Shown here: piece by piece, positions 27,169-35,814 of the stretch
Position numbering within the stretch: position 1 is the first letter of the stretch
Layout of the letters: each line of letters opens with the position of its first letter
Origin: Dorea sp. AF36-15AT
Lineage (GTDB): Bacteria > Bacillota > Clostridia > Lachnospirales > Lachnospiraceae
Assembly: GCF_003477705.1 (NCBI RefSeq)
Contig: NZ_QUDV01000007.1
Location: 98,538-162,537, forward strand
Reading direction: 5' to 3'
DNA length: 64,000 bases
Translations under genes and position numbers: made by a program
Notes under the pieces: model-generated
Seen by the model: the letters and a program-made list of their open reading frames with translations, nothing else
Database searches by the model: none
What the model was told of the DNA's origin: nothing

Positions 27169-29388
27169 ATGAACATTACATTTCACAAATCAACAGGTAT
27201 TTTTCACTTATATAACAACGACATCAGTTACCTTATGATGATTCTGCCAAATGGTCAGATAGGGCAGTTATATTTCGGTGCAGCAATCCGAGACCGGGAA
27301 GATTTCTCGCATCTCTTAGAGACTTGCTACCGCACCAATTCTGCATACTATTCCGAGGAACTGAACACCATGTGTCTGGAACATCTAAAGCAGGAATATC
27401 CGGTATACGGCACTTCTGATTTCCGTGAGCCGGCAGTAGAAGTGATCCAGGAAAATGGCAGTCATCTGTCAGATTTTCAATATAAGGGATACCGCATTGA
27501 ACACGGCAAACCGCATCTTCCGGGACTTCCTGCCACTTACACCGAAGATGATTCCGAAGCAATGACTTTGTTTTTGGTATTAAAAGATCCGGTGACCGGA
27601 CTGATGGCAGAACTTCTTTATACCATTTTCAATCAGGGTGGCATTATCGCCCGCAGTGTACATTTTGTCAATCAGGGGACGGAAATTCTGCACCTTGGCC
27701 GCGCCATGAGCCTTTCTCTGGATCTTCCTGATTCCAATTATCAGTGGATGCAGTTCTCCGGTGCATGGGGCAGAGAGCGTTATCTTCATACCCGCGAACT
27801 GGTTCCGGGCACCACTTCCATTGGCAGCACACGTGGTGCTTCTTCCCATGAGCACAATCCATTTGTGATCTTAAAACGACCGCATACCGATGAACTCCAG
27901 GGCGAAGCCATTGGATTCAGCCTGGTATACAGTGGTAATTTTCTTGCACAGGCAGAAGTAGATAACCAGAACATTACACGAATCCTGATGGGTATTCATC
28001 CGGATACTTTTGACTGGAAACTTTCCCCTGGTGCTGACTTTCAGACACCGGAAGCTGTCATGGTCTACACCTCCTGCGGATTAAACCACTTAAGCCAGAC
28101 CTTCCATAAGCTGTATCAGAAACGCCTTGCCAGAGGATACTGGCGCGACAGACCGCGTCCGATCCTGATCAATAACTGGGAAGCCACTTATTTTGACTTT
28201 ACGGAAGAGAAACTGTTGGATATTGCCAGACGTGCCAAAGACTGTGGTGTAGAACTGTTCGTACTGGATGATGGATGGTTCGGGGCACGGAGAAATTCCT
28301 TTGCCGGACTCGGGGACTGGACACCTAACAAAGAGCTGTTACCGGATGGTATCGCAGGATTGTCCGCAAAAGTAGCGGCGCTCGGCATGAAATTTGGTCT
28401 CTGGTTTGAGCCGGAAATGGTAAATGCAGACTCTGATCTGTACCGTTCGCACCCGGACTGGCTGCTTAAGACACCGCATCGGCATTCTTCCCTTACCAGA
28501 CACCAGTATGTATTAGATTTTTCCAGAAATGATGTCGTGGAACATCTCTATCAACAGATGTCAGAACTCCTCCGGAATGCACATATTTCTTATATCAAAT
28601 GGGATATGAACCGTTACATTACTGAATGCTATTCTGCGCTTCTCCCGGCAGACCGTCAGGGCGAAGTCTTCCATCGGTATATTCTCGGTGTATATGCACT
28701 GTATGAGAAGCTAACATTAGAATTCCGGGAAGTACTGTTTGAATCCTGCGCAAGCGGCGGTTCCCGCTTTGACCCGGGTATGCTCTACTATGCGCCACAG
28801 GGATGGACCAGCGACAATACCGATGCCGTTGACCGGCTGAAGATCCAATACGGAACTTCCTACTGCTATCCGATCAGTTCCATCGGAAGCCACGTATCAG
28901 CCGTTCCTAACCATCAGCTTTTCCGGATCACTCCATTGTCCACCCGTGCAAATGTGGCATATTTTGGAACATTCGGCTATGAACTGGATCTGAACACCCT
29001 GACCGATGAAGAACAGGCTGAAGTCCGCAGGCAGACTGCATTTATGAAAAAATGGAGACACTTGTTCCAGTTCGGTACTTTTTACCGGATTGCAAGTCCA
29101 TTTGACGGTAATATCACAAGCTGGATGGTTGTAAGTGATGATCAGAAAACGGCAATTGTTGGCTGGTATAAGATACTTAATCAGACCAATGCTCCATTCA
29201 GCAGGATCCGTCTTTTGGGATTGAATCCCGATCTGTGTTACCATTTGAAAGACAGTACGCAATCATTCTACGGTGACGAGCTGATGCATGCAGGACTTTC
29301 AACTTCTGACTCTATGTGTGGTGAACTCATGGGACGGAAACCAAGCTGCGACTTCGACTCCAGACTTTTTATCCTGCAGGCAGAATAA
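27169..29388 (+). CDS. Alpha-galactosidase, glycoside hydrolase family 36
   Basis: A 739-residue enzyme with a beta-sandwich N-domain, a catalytic barrel and a C-terminal domain. Active-site marks are FVLDDGWFGARRN, the nucleophile Asp in IKWDMNRYITE (about residue 479), ESCASGGSRFDPGML, and the acid/base Asp in WTSDNTDAVDRL (about residue 549). It hydrolyses terminal alpha-galactose from raffinose-family sugars. There is no signal peptide, so it acts inside the cell on imported oligosaccharides. The start is ATG 27169, because GGAGG ends 8 bases upstream. It is monocistronic, with a terminator at 29416. Confidence 0.95.
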   Translation: MNITFHKSTGIFHLYNNDISYLMMILPNGQIGQLYFGAAIRDREDFSHLLETCYRTNSAYYSEELNTMCLEHLKQEYPVYGTSDFREPAVEVIQENGSHLSDFQYKGYRIEHGKPHLPGLPATYTEDDSEAMTLFLVLKDPVTGLMAELLYTIFNQGGIIARSVHFVNQGTEILHLGRAMSLSLDLPDSNYQWMQFSGAWGRERYLHTRELVPGTTSIGSTRGASSHEHNPFVILKRPHTDELQGEAIGFSLVYSGNFLAQAEVDNQNITRILMGIHPDTFDWKLSPGADFQTPEAVMVYTSCGLNHLSQTFHKLYQKRLARGYWRDRPRPILINNWEATYFDFTEEKLLDIARRAKDCGVELFVLDDGWFGARRNSFAGLGDWTPNKELLPDGIAGLSAKVAALGMKFGLWFEPEMVNADSDLYRSHPDWLLKTPHRHSSLTRHQYVLDFSRNDVVEHLYQQMSELLRNAHISYIKWDMNRYITECYSALLPADRQGEVFHRYILGVYALYEKLTLEFREVLFESCASGGSRFDPGMLYYAPQGWTSDNTDAVDRLKIQYGTSYCYPISSIGSHVSAVPNHQLFRITPLSTRANVAYFGTFGYELDLNTLTDEEQAEVRRQTAFMKKWRHLFQFGTFYRIASPFDGNITSWMVVSDDQKTAIVGWYKILNQTNAPFSRIRLLGLNPDLCYHLKDSTQSFYGDELMHAGLSTSDSMCGELMGRKPSCDFDSRLFILQAE

Positions 29389-29415
29389 CGTTCCGCCTGG
29401 CGGCTTATTGCACAA

Positions 29416-29450
29416 ACTGGCAGACAAGTCATCCAGACTTATCTGCCAGT
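29416..29450 (+). terminator. Terminator between convergent GH36 and nrdG genes
   Basis: ACTGGCAGACAAGTC (29416-29430) pairs with GACTTATCTGCCAGT (29436-29450) with one mismatch, then GTTATTTTAC. It is preceded by a copy of GCGGCTTATTGCACAAA, which is also seen near 6994. Confidence 0.75.
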
Positions 29451-29469
29451 GTTATTTTACATTTTCTTT

Positions 29470-29994
29470 TTATCTCTTTACAAGCTCATCGTAGCGTCCG
29501 ACATCTTTGCCGTCTTTCAGGCAGATCAGCCGCTGGTTTCTGCTACCACGGAATAAAAGTGTAATATCCTTTAATTCCTCTACAAACTCTCCGTCAACCA
29601 GCACATCAATATACGACAAAATCTCATCCGTCACATCTGTATGGACTTTGCCTCCCGGCTGCATATCCACATCGTACAGATATCCGGAATAACACCAGAT
29701 ATCTTTATTGGGATAAGTCTCTTTTACCCGCTTCATCAATCTCGCCACTTCCGGCTGATTCTCCGGTTCAAAAGGTTCCCCGCCAAGAACACTTAGTCCC
29801 TGTATATAATCCGGCGCCAGGCTCTTAATCAGTACATCTTCTGTCTCTTGTATGTATGGCTGTCCGTAATCAAAATTCCACGTCTCCGCATTGAAACACC
29901 CCTTGCAATGGTGCCTGCATCCTGATACAAACAGGCTCACCCGAACGCCTGGTCCATCTGCAATATCATATGTTTTAATATTTCCATAGTACAT
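29470..29994 (-). CDS. nrdG: Anaerobic ribonucleotide reductase activating protein
   Basis: A 174-residue radical-SAM activase with DGPGVRVSLFVSGCRHHCKG followed by CF, giving the CxxxCxxC iron-sulfur motif (about residues 25-35), and GGEPF. It generates the glycyl radical on NrdD. The start is ATG 29994, 9 bases after GGAGG; the ATG directly abutting the GGAGG was rejected. It sits 8.7 kb from nrdD and is not in its operon, which is unusual, since the two genes are generally adjacent. Confidence 0.93.
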   Translation of the reverse strand: MYYGNIKTYDIADGPGVRVSLFVSGCRHHCKGCFNAETWNFDYGQPYIQETEDVLIKSLAPDYIQGLSVLGGEPFEPENQPEVARLMKRVKETYPNKDIWCYSGYLYDVDMQPGGKVHTDVTDEILSYIDVLVDGEFVEELKDITLLFRGSRNQRLICLKDGKDVGRYDELVKR

Positions 29995-30125
29995 GCCTGT
30001 CATCCTCCATCTGCCTCTGTGTCTATTCATTATATCGATGTCGGGAAGATTGTGCAAGGTCTATCCCGTCAGGATATTGACATCCTTTATAATGCCCACG
30101 GATTGTTACGTGCTACGCACTGGCA

Positions 30126-31283
30126 TCATACGTTTTTGCAGATTGCCTCCACCGCGATCTGTACATTCTTGAGAGAGGTTGCCAGATTCATACGGATGAA
30201 TCCCTTGAACTGATCTCCGCCGAACCATTCGCCAAAGTCTACCGCGAGACGGCATCTCTTTTGGATCAGCTCTTTTGTCTTTTCCGGATCAATGCATGCA
30301 CGCAGGTCGATCCAGCACAAATACGTTCCTTCCAACGGAGATACCACTGCTCCCGGCAGCTTTTCAGCAAATGTATGTTTCAGATATTCGTAATTAGACC
30401 ATATCTGTTTCTTCACATCCTGGTACCACTCTTCGCCACCTTCATATGCAGCTTCACATGCCACATATCCGAACGCATTGCCGAACAGCACACGGATGCC
30501 ATTGGTATATATATCCCATTTCTTGCGCAAGCCTTCATCCGGAATTACTACTAATGAGTTCTGTCCGCCTGCCAAATTGAATGTCTTGGATGGTGCTGTT
30601 ACCATGATGATATTATCCCAGTATTCATTTCTGCCGAGTGTCGGCACATGATGTACACCTTCTGCCAGCAGATCATGGTGGATCTCATCTGCGATAATAA
30701 ATACATGGTGCTTCTTGCAGATTGCAATGATCTTATCCAATTCTTCTGCTGTCCACACGCGCCCAACCGGATTATGCGGGGAACACATGATAAATAATTT
30801 TGCCTGATTCTCCACTATCTTCTGCTCAAAATCCTCAAAATCAATGGTGTATATTCCATGGTCATTGATTAGTTCTGACGTTACCAATGTGCGGTCATTA
30901 TTTTCAACCGCGCGGAAGAATGGATAATATACCGGAGTCATAACGATCACCGCATCCTTTTTCTCTGTCATAAACTGAATGATCCAGTTAAATGCAGCGA
31001 TTACGCCAGGCGAAAACCGGATCCAGTCTTTCTTTACTTCCAGACCGTGATGATTCTTTTCCCAGTTGATGAATGCCTGATAATAGTTATCACGAATGCT
31101 CATGTAACCAAATGCACCCATATCTACATACTCATGCAATGCCTTCTGTACACATACCGGCACTTTAAAATCCATATCTGCAACCCACATTGCATGCAGG
31201 CCTTCCTCACCAAATGATGGTGTCTGCTCATCCCATTTTTCACAGTCGGTTCCCCGTCTGTCAATATATTCTAATGTACTCAT
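30126..31283 (-). CDS. MalY/PatB-family PLP-dependent C-S lyase (cystathionine beta-lyase-like)
   Basis: A 385-residue fold-type I PLP enzyme. It opens with the MalY/PatB pattern (RGTDCEKWD..., then LHAMWVADMDFKVP) and carries SPHNPVGRVW, IIADEIHHDLL and the PLP-lysine segment TAPSKTFNLAGGQ. These enzymes cleave the C-S bond of cystathionine, cysteine or S-alkyl-cysteines, giving a thiol, pyruvate and ammonia. Its ATG overlaps the stop of the DAO-type oxidase by one base, so it is the last gene of the metN...malY run. That context supports a role in sulfur amino acid breakdown or salvage. Confidence 0.88.
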   Translation of the reverse strand: MSTLEYIDRRGTDCEKWDEQTPSFGEEGLHAMWVADMDFKVPVCVQKALHEYVDMGAFGYMSIRDNYYQAFINWEKNHHGLEVKKDWIRFSPGVIAAFNWIIQFMTEKKDAVIVMTPVYYPFFRAVENNDRTLVTSELINDHGIYTIDFEDFEQKIVENQAKLFIMCSPHNPVGRVWTAEELDKIIAICKKHHVFIIADEIHHDLLAEGVHHVPTLGRNEYWDNIIMVTAPSKTFNLAGGQNSLVVIPDEGLRKKWDIYTNGIRVLFGNAFGYVACEAAYEGGEEWYQDVKKQIWSNYEYLKHTFAEKLPGAVVSPLEGTYLCWIDLRACIDPEKTKELIQKRCRLAVDFGEWFGGDQFKGFIRMNLATSLKNVQIAVEAICKNV

Positions 31284-32374
31284 TATTTATCAAACCTTTC
31301 GTATCTGAATGTTTCGATTGCTTCTGTATCCATATCTCCACAGAGAATCTCTGCCAGTCTCCAGGAAAGCTCCGGTGACGAAGAAAATGCGCTGTGCATC
31401 TCATAGATCCACAGGTTCTCGTATCTGCCAGGCTGTCCCACGATCGGCAGACCATCTTCCGGCAATACACGAAGTCCGGAATAGGTGCGGATTACCTTCA
31501 CACTGCGAAGCTTCGGTGCCAGGAATCCGATATCATCACACACTTCCTGTAACTCATCGTAATACACCCGGTTATCGGATGTTCCACTTTCCACTATTCG
31601 GAAATTTGCGCCCATCAGAAGGTTGCCTTCTGCGGACTGCCGCATCTCTGCATAAGTAGAGTGCAGTACCTTTGGCAGTTTTTCCGACACCATGATCAGT
31701 CCTCTGGTATTGTGGATATGCGGATCAAAGCCCAGTTCTTTACCAATGCGGAAATTACCATTTCCTGCGGTCGAAATGATCTGTCCGGCTTCGTAGTCAC
31801 CCTTATTGGTATGAATTGTCGTAATCCGGTGATTCTTAACCTCAAATCCACGTACTTCAGTAAATGTATGCACCTGTGCCCCATTTCTCTTTGCGGCCTG
31901 GATATATGCATTCACCAGTAAAAATGGATTCAGGTTGCCGCCTTCTGCACAGTATACGCCACCACAGAATGCCTCCGGATTCAGGATCGGTTCTCGCTCG
32001 CAGATTTCTTCCGGTGTCAGCCACTGCAGCGTCTTACCATTTTCCTTATTTACTTCAATCGTTGCTTTCATGCCGTCCATCTTCTCCGGTGCCCGGCACA
32101 GCATCGTAGAACCGGTGATCTGCAGTCCGATATCAGCTCCCAGTTCTTCCTCAAGTGCAAGAAAACGTTCATAACCCTTCCACGCTAACTGGTTATATAC
32201 CGCCGGAGTCTTTGGACTCGGAAGCACCAGTGCAGCTGTCGTAGACGATACGCCGTCACAGATCTCACCTCGTTCCAGTACGATCACATCTCTTCCCTTT
32301 TTCGTCAGGTAGTAGGCGAGGCTTGATCCCAGAACCCCCGCTCCTATGATTATATAATCTGCTTTCTTCTGCAT
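31283..32374 (-). CDS. FAD-dependent DAO-family amino acid dehydrogenase subunit (HcnC/LhpB-like)
   Basis: A 363-residue flavoprotein with the FAD motif YIIIGAGVLGSSLAYYLTKK and the DAO-fold C-terminal stretch YSGLRVLPEDGLPIVG. In multi-subunit amine dehydrogenases such as HcnABC, opine oxidases and D-hydroxyproline dehydrogenase, this type of subunit oxidises a secondary amine, glycine or D-amino acid. Partners with electron-carrying cofactors are encoded just upstream (32378-34478). The substrate is unknown. It probably works as part of the complex, passing electrons onward and not to oxygen, as expected in an anaerobe. Confidence 0.82.
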   Translation of the reverse strand: MQKKADYIIIGAGVLGSSLAYYLTKKGRDVIVLERGEICDGVSSTTAALVLPSPKTPAVYNQLAWKGYERFLALEEELGADIGLQITGSTMLCRAPEKMDGMKATIEVNKENGKTLQWLTPEEICEREPILNPEAFCGGVYCAEGGNLNPFLLVNAYIQAAKRNGAQVHTFTEVRGFEVKNHRITTIHTNKGDYEAGQIISTAGNGNFRIGKELGFDPHIHNTRGLIMVSEKLPKVLHSTYAEMRQSAEGNLLMGANFRIVESGTSDNRVYYDELQEVCDDIGFLAPKLRSVKVIRTYSGLRVLPEDGLPIVGQPGRYENLWIYEMHSAFSSSPELSWRLAEILCGDMDTEAIETFRYERFDK

Positions 32375-32377
32375 AGC

Positions 32378-32647
32378 CTACTCCTTCTCACTCATCATAT
32401 TCTCAATACTGATCGGGCGGACCGGCGGTCTCATAGAAGAACATTCATTGCCTTCCGGTGCCCTTCCGAGTTCCTGATTCAATATCTGTGTGATCAGCGT
32501 CCGGCAGGTACGCCCCTGGCAGAGCCCTTTGCCGGCTCTGGTCACGCGCTTAATTCCATCCAGCGTCGTTGCGCCGTCCCGGATCGCCTGTTTGATCTCT
32601 CCGTATGTGATCTCCTCACACCGGCAAATGATTACATGATCTTCCAT
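32378..32647 (-). CDS. BFD-like [2Fe-2S]-binding protein
   Basis: An 89-residue protein with VIICRCEEITYGEIKQAI and GKGLCQGRTCRTLITQIL: four cysteines in the CxC...CxxxxC spacing of the BFD-like domain, here as a separate protein. In related HcnB/SoxA-type dehydrogenases this domain forms the C-terminal tail of the large flavin subunit. That subunit at 33052 lacks it, so a fused domain has been split into its own gene. It is 3 bases downstream of the DAO subunit start boundary and one codon from the ferredoxin-like gene. Confidence 0.85.
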   Translation of the reverse strand: MEDHVIICRCEEITYGEIKQAIRDGATTLDGIKRVTRAGKGLCQGRTCRTLITQILNQELGRAPEGNECSSMRPPVRPISIENMMSEKE

Positions 32648-33079
32648 CTATCTGTCCTCCCTGAATCGAAATCCGCGCACGGTATCTTCTTTTCCAAGTG
32701 GCACTTTCAATGTCACTACCGTTGTGTGGTCAAAATTCTTTGCTATCATTACCTTCAAAATCTCGCCCTGACATACCGTCTGTCCTTCCCGGTCGGTTCC
32801 ATCCACGATCATGCCTTTTTCCGGTAATGGTAACATTTCATACGGAAATGACACCACTCCATAATCCTGTTCCTGTCCCACTACAAAGATTGCCTGTCCG
32901 GAACATCTTGCCACACAGATGCCGCATCCCACACACAACTCCGGCTTCAGCTGCGGAATGTGATGAATTCCGCCTTCGATCACGATCGCATGATGTGGGC
33001 AGGCACTCATACAGGGATTGCATGGAATCTCTTCGCAGCACTCGATCACTGCTATTGGTCTTGATTCTTTCTTTTCCAT
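32648..33079 (-). CDS. Ferredoxin-like protein with two [4Fe-4S] cysteine sets
   Basis: A 143-residue protein. PCNPCMSACPHHAIV and CVGCGICVARCSGQAIFVV supply two CxxC-xxC-type clusters in the first 65 residues. A beta-rich C-terminal part (about 80-143) has no motif I know. It probably shuttles electrons between the flavin subunits of the dehydrogenase complex and a cellular acceptor. Its start overlaps the end of the HcnB-like gene by 28 bases, with AGGAGA at good spacing. This ferredoxin is an addition that classic aerobic HcnABC lacks. Confidence 0.85.
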   Translation of the reverse strand: MEKKESRPIAVIECCEEIPCNPCMSACPHHAIVIEGGIHHIPQLKPELCVGCGICVARCSGQAIFVVGQEQDYGVVSFPYEMLPLPEKGMIVDGTDREGQTVCQGEILKVMIAKNFDHTTVVTLKVPLGKEDTVRGFRFREDR

Positions 33080-34179
33080 TCTTCATATCTCCTGACTATT
33101 TCCTGATTGCCTGCGCGTCTGCCTTCGCCACCCTTACCGCTGCGAAGTGCTAACAGGCTCTCTCTGATTTCCTGCATTCTGCTCTGCTGTTCTTCTTCCG
33201 TCAGATGTCCGGTTGCTCCTGCGATACAGACGCCTGCAAGCTTGCCTTCCTCCATTGCACTGCTAGCTTCCTCAATACCCGAAGAATCTCCGGCTACATA
33301 GACATCCGGATCACTCGTCTGCATATATTCGTTATGAAGCGGGATAAATCCTCCCATTTTCGGAAGAAATGTCATCTCCACTCCTGCCATTTTCAGCAAC
33401 TCGATTGAAGGTGTCAGACCGACTGCCACGCAGACCGTATCCGCATCCAACAGCTCTTCTGTTCCTTCAATGATCTGAAAATGCTCATCAACTTTGGCAA
33501 TCTCTACTTTTTCCACAGAAGATTCACCAAGTACCCTTTTTACGGTATGGGAAGTCAGAATCTTCACGCCCTGACGTTTCAGCTTATTCGCATGTACGCT
33601 GTAACCATTGACTGCCGGAGCAGCCTCAATCACAGCCTCTACTTTACCGCCTGCCTGCAGGATCTGATAAGCAACAACCAGTCCCACATTACCGGAACCA
33701 ATCATTACAACCTTCTGTCCCGGAAGCACATAATTGACATTCATCATCGTCTGAAATGCACCTGCGCCCATCACGCCCGGCTTGTCCCATCCGTCAAATG
33801 CCAGTGCTTTCTCAGTCGCTCCTGTCGCGATCAGCACCTTTTTTGCTTTTACGCGCACACTGTGGCCATCAATGATCACGCCCAGCTCAGCATCTGGGAA
33901 AATGCCATATACCACCGCATTCAGATGGATCTCTACGCCAGCCTCTTCACAATCTGCCAGCAATTTACTTCCAATATGGATTCCACGCACACCTGCGCCA
34001 TGTCTGGAAGATCCAAAAAACTTATGTATCTGTTTAAACAGCTGACCGCCCGGCCGCTCATTTTCATCAAAAATCGCGACCTCACCGCCTGCTTTTGCAA
34101 TCTCATACGCCGCAGACAGTCCCGCCGGACCTGCTCCGACGATGGCAACCTCTGTCTCTATCTCTCTTGTTATTCCCAT
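33052..34179 (-). CDS. NAD(P)/FAD-dependent oxidoreductase subunit (HcnB/LhpE-like)
   Basis: A 375-residue two-dinucleotide-fold protein. The FAD motif is EVAIVGAGPAGLSAAYEI, the second nucleotide motif VVMIGSGNVGLVVAYQI, and the family-specific RPGGQLFKQIHKFFGS follows the first. VYVAGDSSGIEEASSAMEEG near the C-terminus is the pyridine-nucleotide-oxidoreductase ending. It stops before the BFD domain, which is encoded separately at 32378. It overlaps the 2Fe-2S subunit gene by 10 bases. The predicted role is electron transfer from the substrate-oxidising subunit. Confidence 0.85.
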   Translation of the reverse strand: MGITREIETEVAIVGAGPAGLSAAYEIAKAGGEVAIFDENERPGGQLFKQIHKFFGSSRHGAGVRGIHIGSKLLADCEEAGVEIHLNAVVYGIFPDAELGVIIDGHSVRVKAKKVLIATGATEKALAFDGWDKPGVMGAGAFQTMMNVNYVLPGQKVVMIGSGNVGLVVAYQILQAGGKVEAVIEAAPAVNGYSVHANKLKRQGVKILTSHTVKRVLGESSVEKVEIAKVDEHFQIIEGTEELLDADTVCVAVGLTPSIELLKMAGVEMTFLPKMGGFIPLHNEYMQTSDPDVYVAGDSSGIEEASSAMEEGKLAGVCIAGATGHLTEEEQQSRMQEIRESLLALRSGKGGEGRRAGNQEIVRRYEEWKRKNQDQ

Positions 34180-34478
34180 GTTCCCAGTCCATCCTGTATC
34201 ATAATCTGCATACCATCTTCTACCGGAGTCACACAGCTGCGCACATTCGGCACGCCGTTAATCGTCAGCGCACAGTCTGTACATCTTCCGATCGCACAGA
34301 AAATGCCTCTCGGTCTGTGGTATTTTGGAGTTTTCCGAAATGTCTTATATCCGGCTGCCAGAAGTGCTGCTGCCACCACTTCTCCTTTTACCGCTTCTAT
34401 CGGTTCTCCATTCACATATATCGTTACCTTTTCCCGATTCTCCGGAATATCAAGAATCGGATGTCTCTCTATTCTCAT
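34170..34478 (-). CDS. [2Fe-2S] ferredoxin-like subunit (HcnA/LhpF-like)
   Basis: A 102-residue protein beginning MRIERHPILDIPENREKVTI, with IFCAIGRCTDCALTING and a following VRSC giving the plant-ferredoxin-type CxxxxCxxC...C cluster. This is the small subunit found with HcnB/HcnC-type dehydrogenases and resembles the N-terminal domain of sarcosine oxidase alpha. It overlaps the HcnB-like gene by 10 bases and starts one base after the aminotransferase stop, which makes a tightly coupled unit. Confidence 0.87.
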   Translation of the reverse strand: MRIERHPILDIPENREKVTIYVNGEPIEAVKGEVVAAALLAAGYKTFRKTPKYHRPRGIFCAIGRCTDCALTINGVPNVRSCVTPVEDGMQIMIQDGLGTWE

Positions 34479-34479
34479 G

Positions 34480-35721
34480 TTATCGCTCCTCGAACACGAA
34501 CTCGCAGTCTGCCAGCCGCACTCTTACTTCATCCATAATTTCTTTTTCAATTTCTGCTGTCGGTGCATGGAACGTCAGCGAGAATCGTACATAATGTCCC
34601 GCATCATCCCACGGTACGACAGATATCATTTTTTCACGGATCATATACTGCGAAAAATCTTCCGCTGTCGCAAATGTCTTGCCATCTGCCATTCCTGTCG
34701 GAGCTTTTACATACAGATAGAAAGTCCCCTTGGACGGCGTTACACAGAATCCCTTTTCCGCAAGCAGCTCGCACAGGAGTTTCTGTCTTCTTTTATACAC
34801 TGTATTCATCTGTTCCGTTAGTTCCGGATGTGCCAGTGCATAGCTTCCTGCCAGCTGGATTGGCTTAAACTGTCCGGCATCAAAATTATCTTTGACCGTA
34901 GCAAGTGCCGCAATAATCTTCGCATTACCCACTGCAAATCCCAGCCTCCATCCGGTCATATTGTAAGACTTGCTGAGCGAATGAATTTCCACCGCAATAT
35001 CCTTTGCCCCATCAATGCTCAGAATACTGAGCGGCTTCTGACCGTCCAGACAAATTGCCGCATAAGCTGCATCCTGTACGATGATAATATGATTCTTCTT
35101 CGCAAATGCAACCAGCTTCTCAAAAAATTCTCTGGTTGCCGCCTGTCCGGTCGGATTATTTGGATAATTTACATAGATTAATTTCGCACGCTTGCAGATA
35201 TTCTCCGGAATCGCATCCAGATCCGGATAGAAATCATGTTCCTCTTTTAATGGAAGTTCGTATTTCTCACCACCAAGCCACTCCGTAATCGTACCCATTA
35301 CCGGATATCCCGGCACTGTGATCAGTGTCACGTCGCCCGGATTGATAAATGCCTGCGGCAGGATCGTAAGTCCCGCCTTGGATCCGATCATATGAAGGGT
35401 CTCTGTCTCGTAATCAATATCTTTTACTCCAAAGACCTGATCCATGTATTTTGCTGCAGCCTTCTTAAATTCATCAATACCATTATCCGCATAACCACGG
35501 TTCTCCCATTTAGCGGATTCTTCCGACAACACGCGAATGACATCTCCGTCTGCCATATAATCTGGCTGTCCAACGCCCAAATCAATCAGTTCCATATCCG
35601 GATGAAGCTCTGCAGCCTCGCGCTTGCTTCTTTTTATCTTCTCAAACTTATAGATTACATCTGACATTCCGAACCGGCTGCCACCAATCCGTTCTGCAAA
35701 CATCTCCTGAATATAATCCAT
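34480..35721 (-). CDS. Class I aminotransferase, LL-diaminopimelate-aminotransferase-like
   Basis: A 413-residue fold-type I PLP enzyme with ELIDLGVGQPDYM, YVNYPNNPTGQAA, IIVQDAAYAAI and the PLP-lysine site HSLSKSYNMTGWRLGF. It resembles the DapL/AspC-type aminotransferases of Firmicutes. It could make LL-diaminopimelate, but its operon (methionine-type importer upstream, amine dehydrogenase complex downstream) suggests it may instead reaminate the 2-oxo acid produced by that complex, or deaminate an imported amino acid. The substrate is not decided by sequence. Confidence 0.82.
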   Translation of the reverse strand: MDYIQEMFAERIGGSRFGMSDVIYKFEKIKRSKREAAELHPDMELIDLGVGQPDYMADGDVIRVLSEESAKWENRGYADNGIDEFKKAAAKYMDQVFGVKDIDYETETLHMIGSKAGLTILPQAFINPGDVTLITVPGYPVMGTITEWLGGEKYELPLKEEHDFYPDLDAIPENICKRAKLIYVNYPNNPTGQAATREFFEKLVAFAKKNHIIIVQDAAYAAICLDGQKPLSILSIDGAKDIAVEIHSLSKSYNMTGWRLGFAVGNAKIIAALATVKDNFDAGQFKPIQLAGSYALAHPELTEQMNTVYKRRQKLLCELLAEKGFCVTPSKGTFYLYVKAPTGMADGKTFATAEDFSQYMIREKMISVVPWDDAGHYVRFSLTFHAPTAEIEKEIMDEVRVRLADCEFVFEER

Positions 35722-35762
35722 CTGCTGCCTCCCTCTTGCGCTTTGTATGTATTAACCAGAAA

Positions 35763-35790
35763 AGAGATTACACTAGAGGTGCAATCTCCT
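35763..35790 (-). terminator. Weak terminator-like hairpin between metQ and the aminotransferase
   Basis: On the minus strand GAGATTGCAC-CTCTA-GTGTAATCTC (35788-35764, one G-T pair) is followed by a short TTTTC. It may stop part of the transcripts, so the importer would be made in excess over the enzymes downstream. Confidence 0.5.
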
Positions 35791-35814
35791 TCTTATTTCC
35801 TCTTGTGTGATTAA

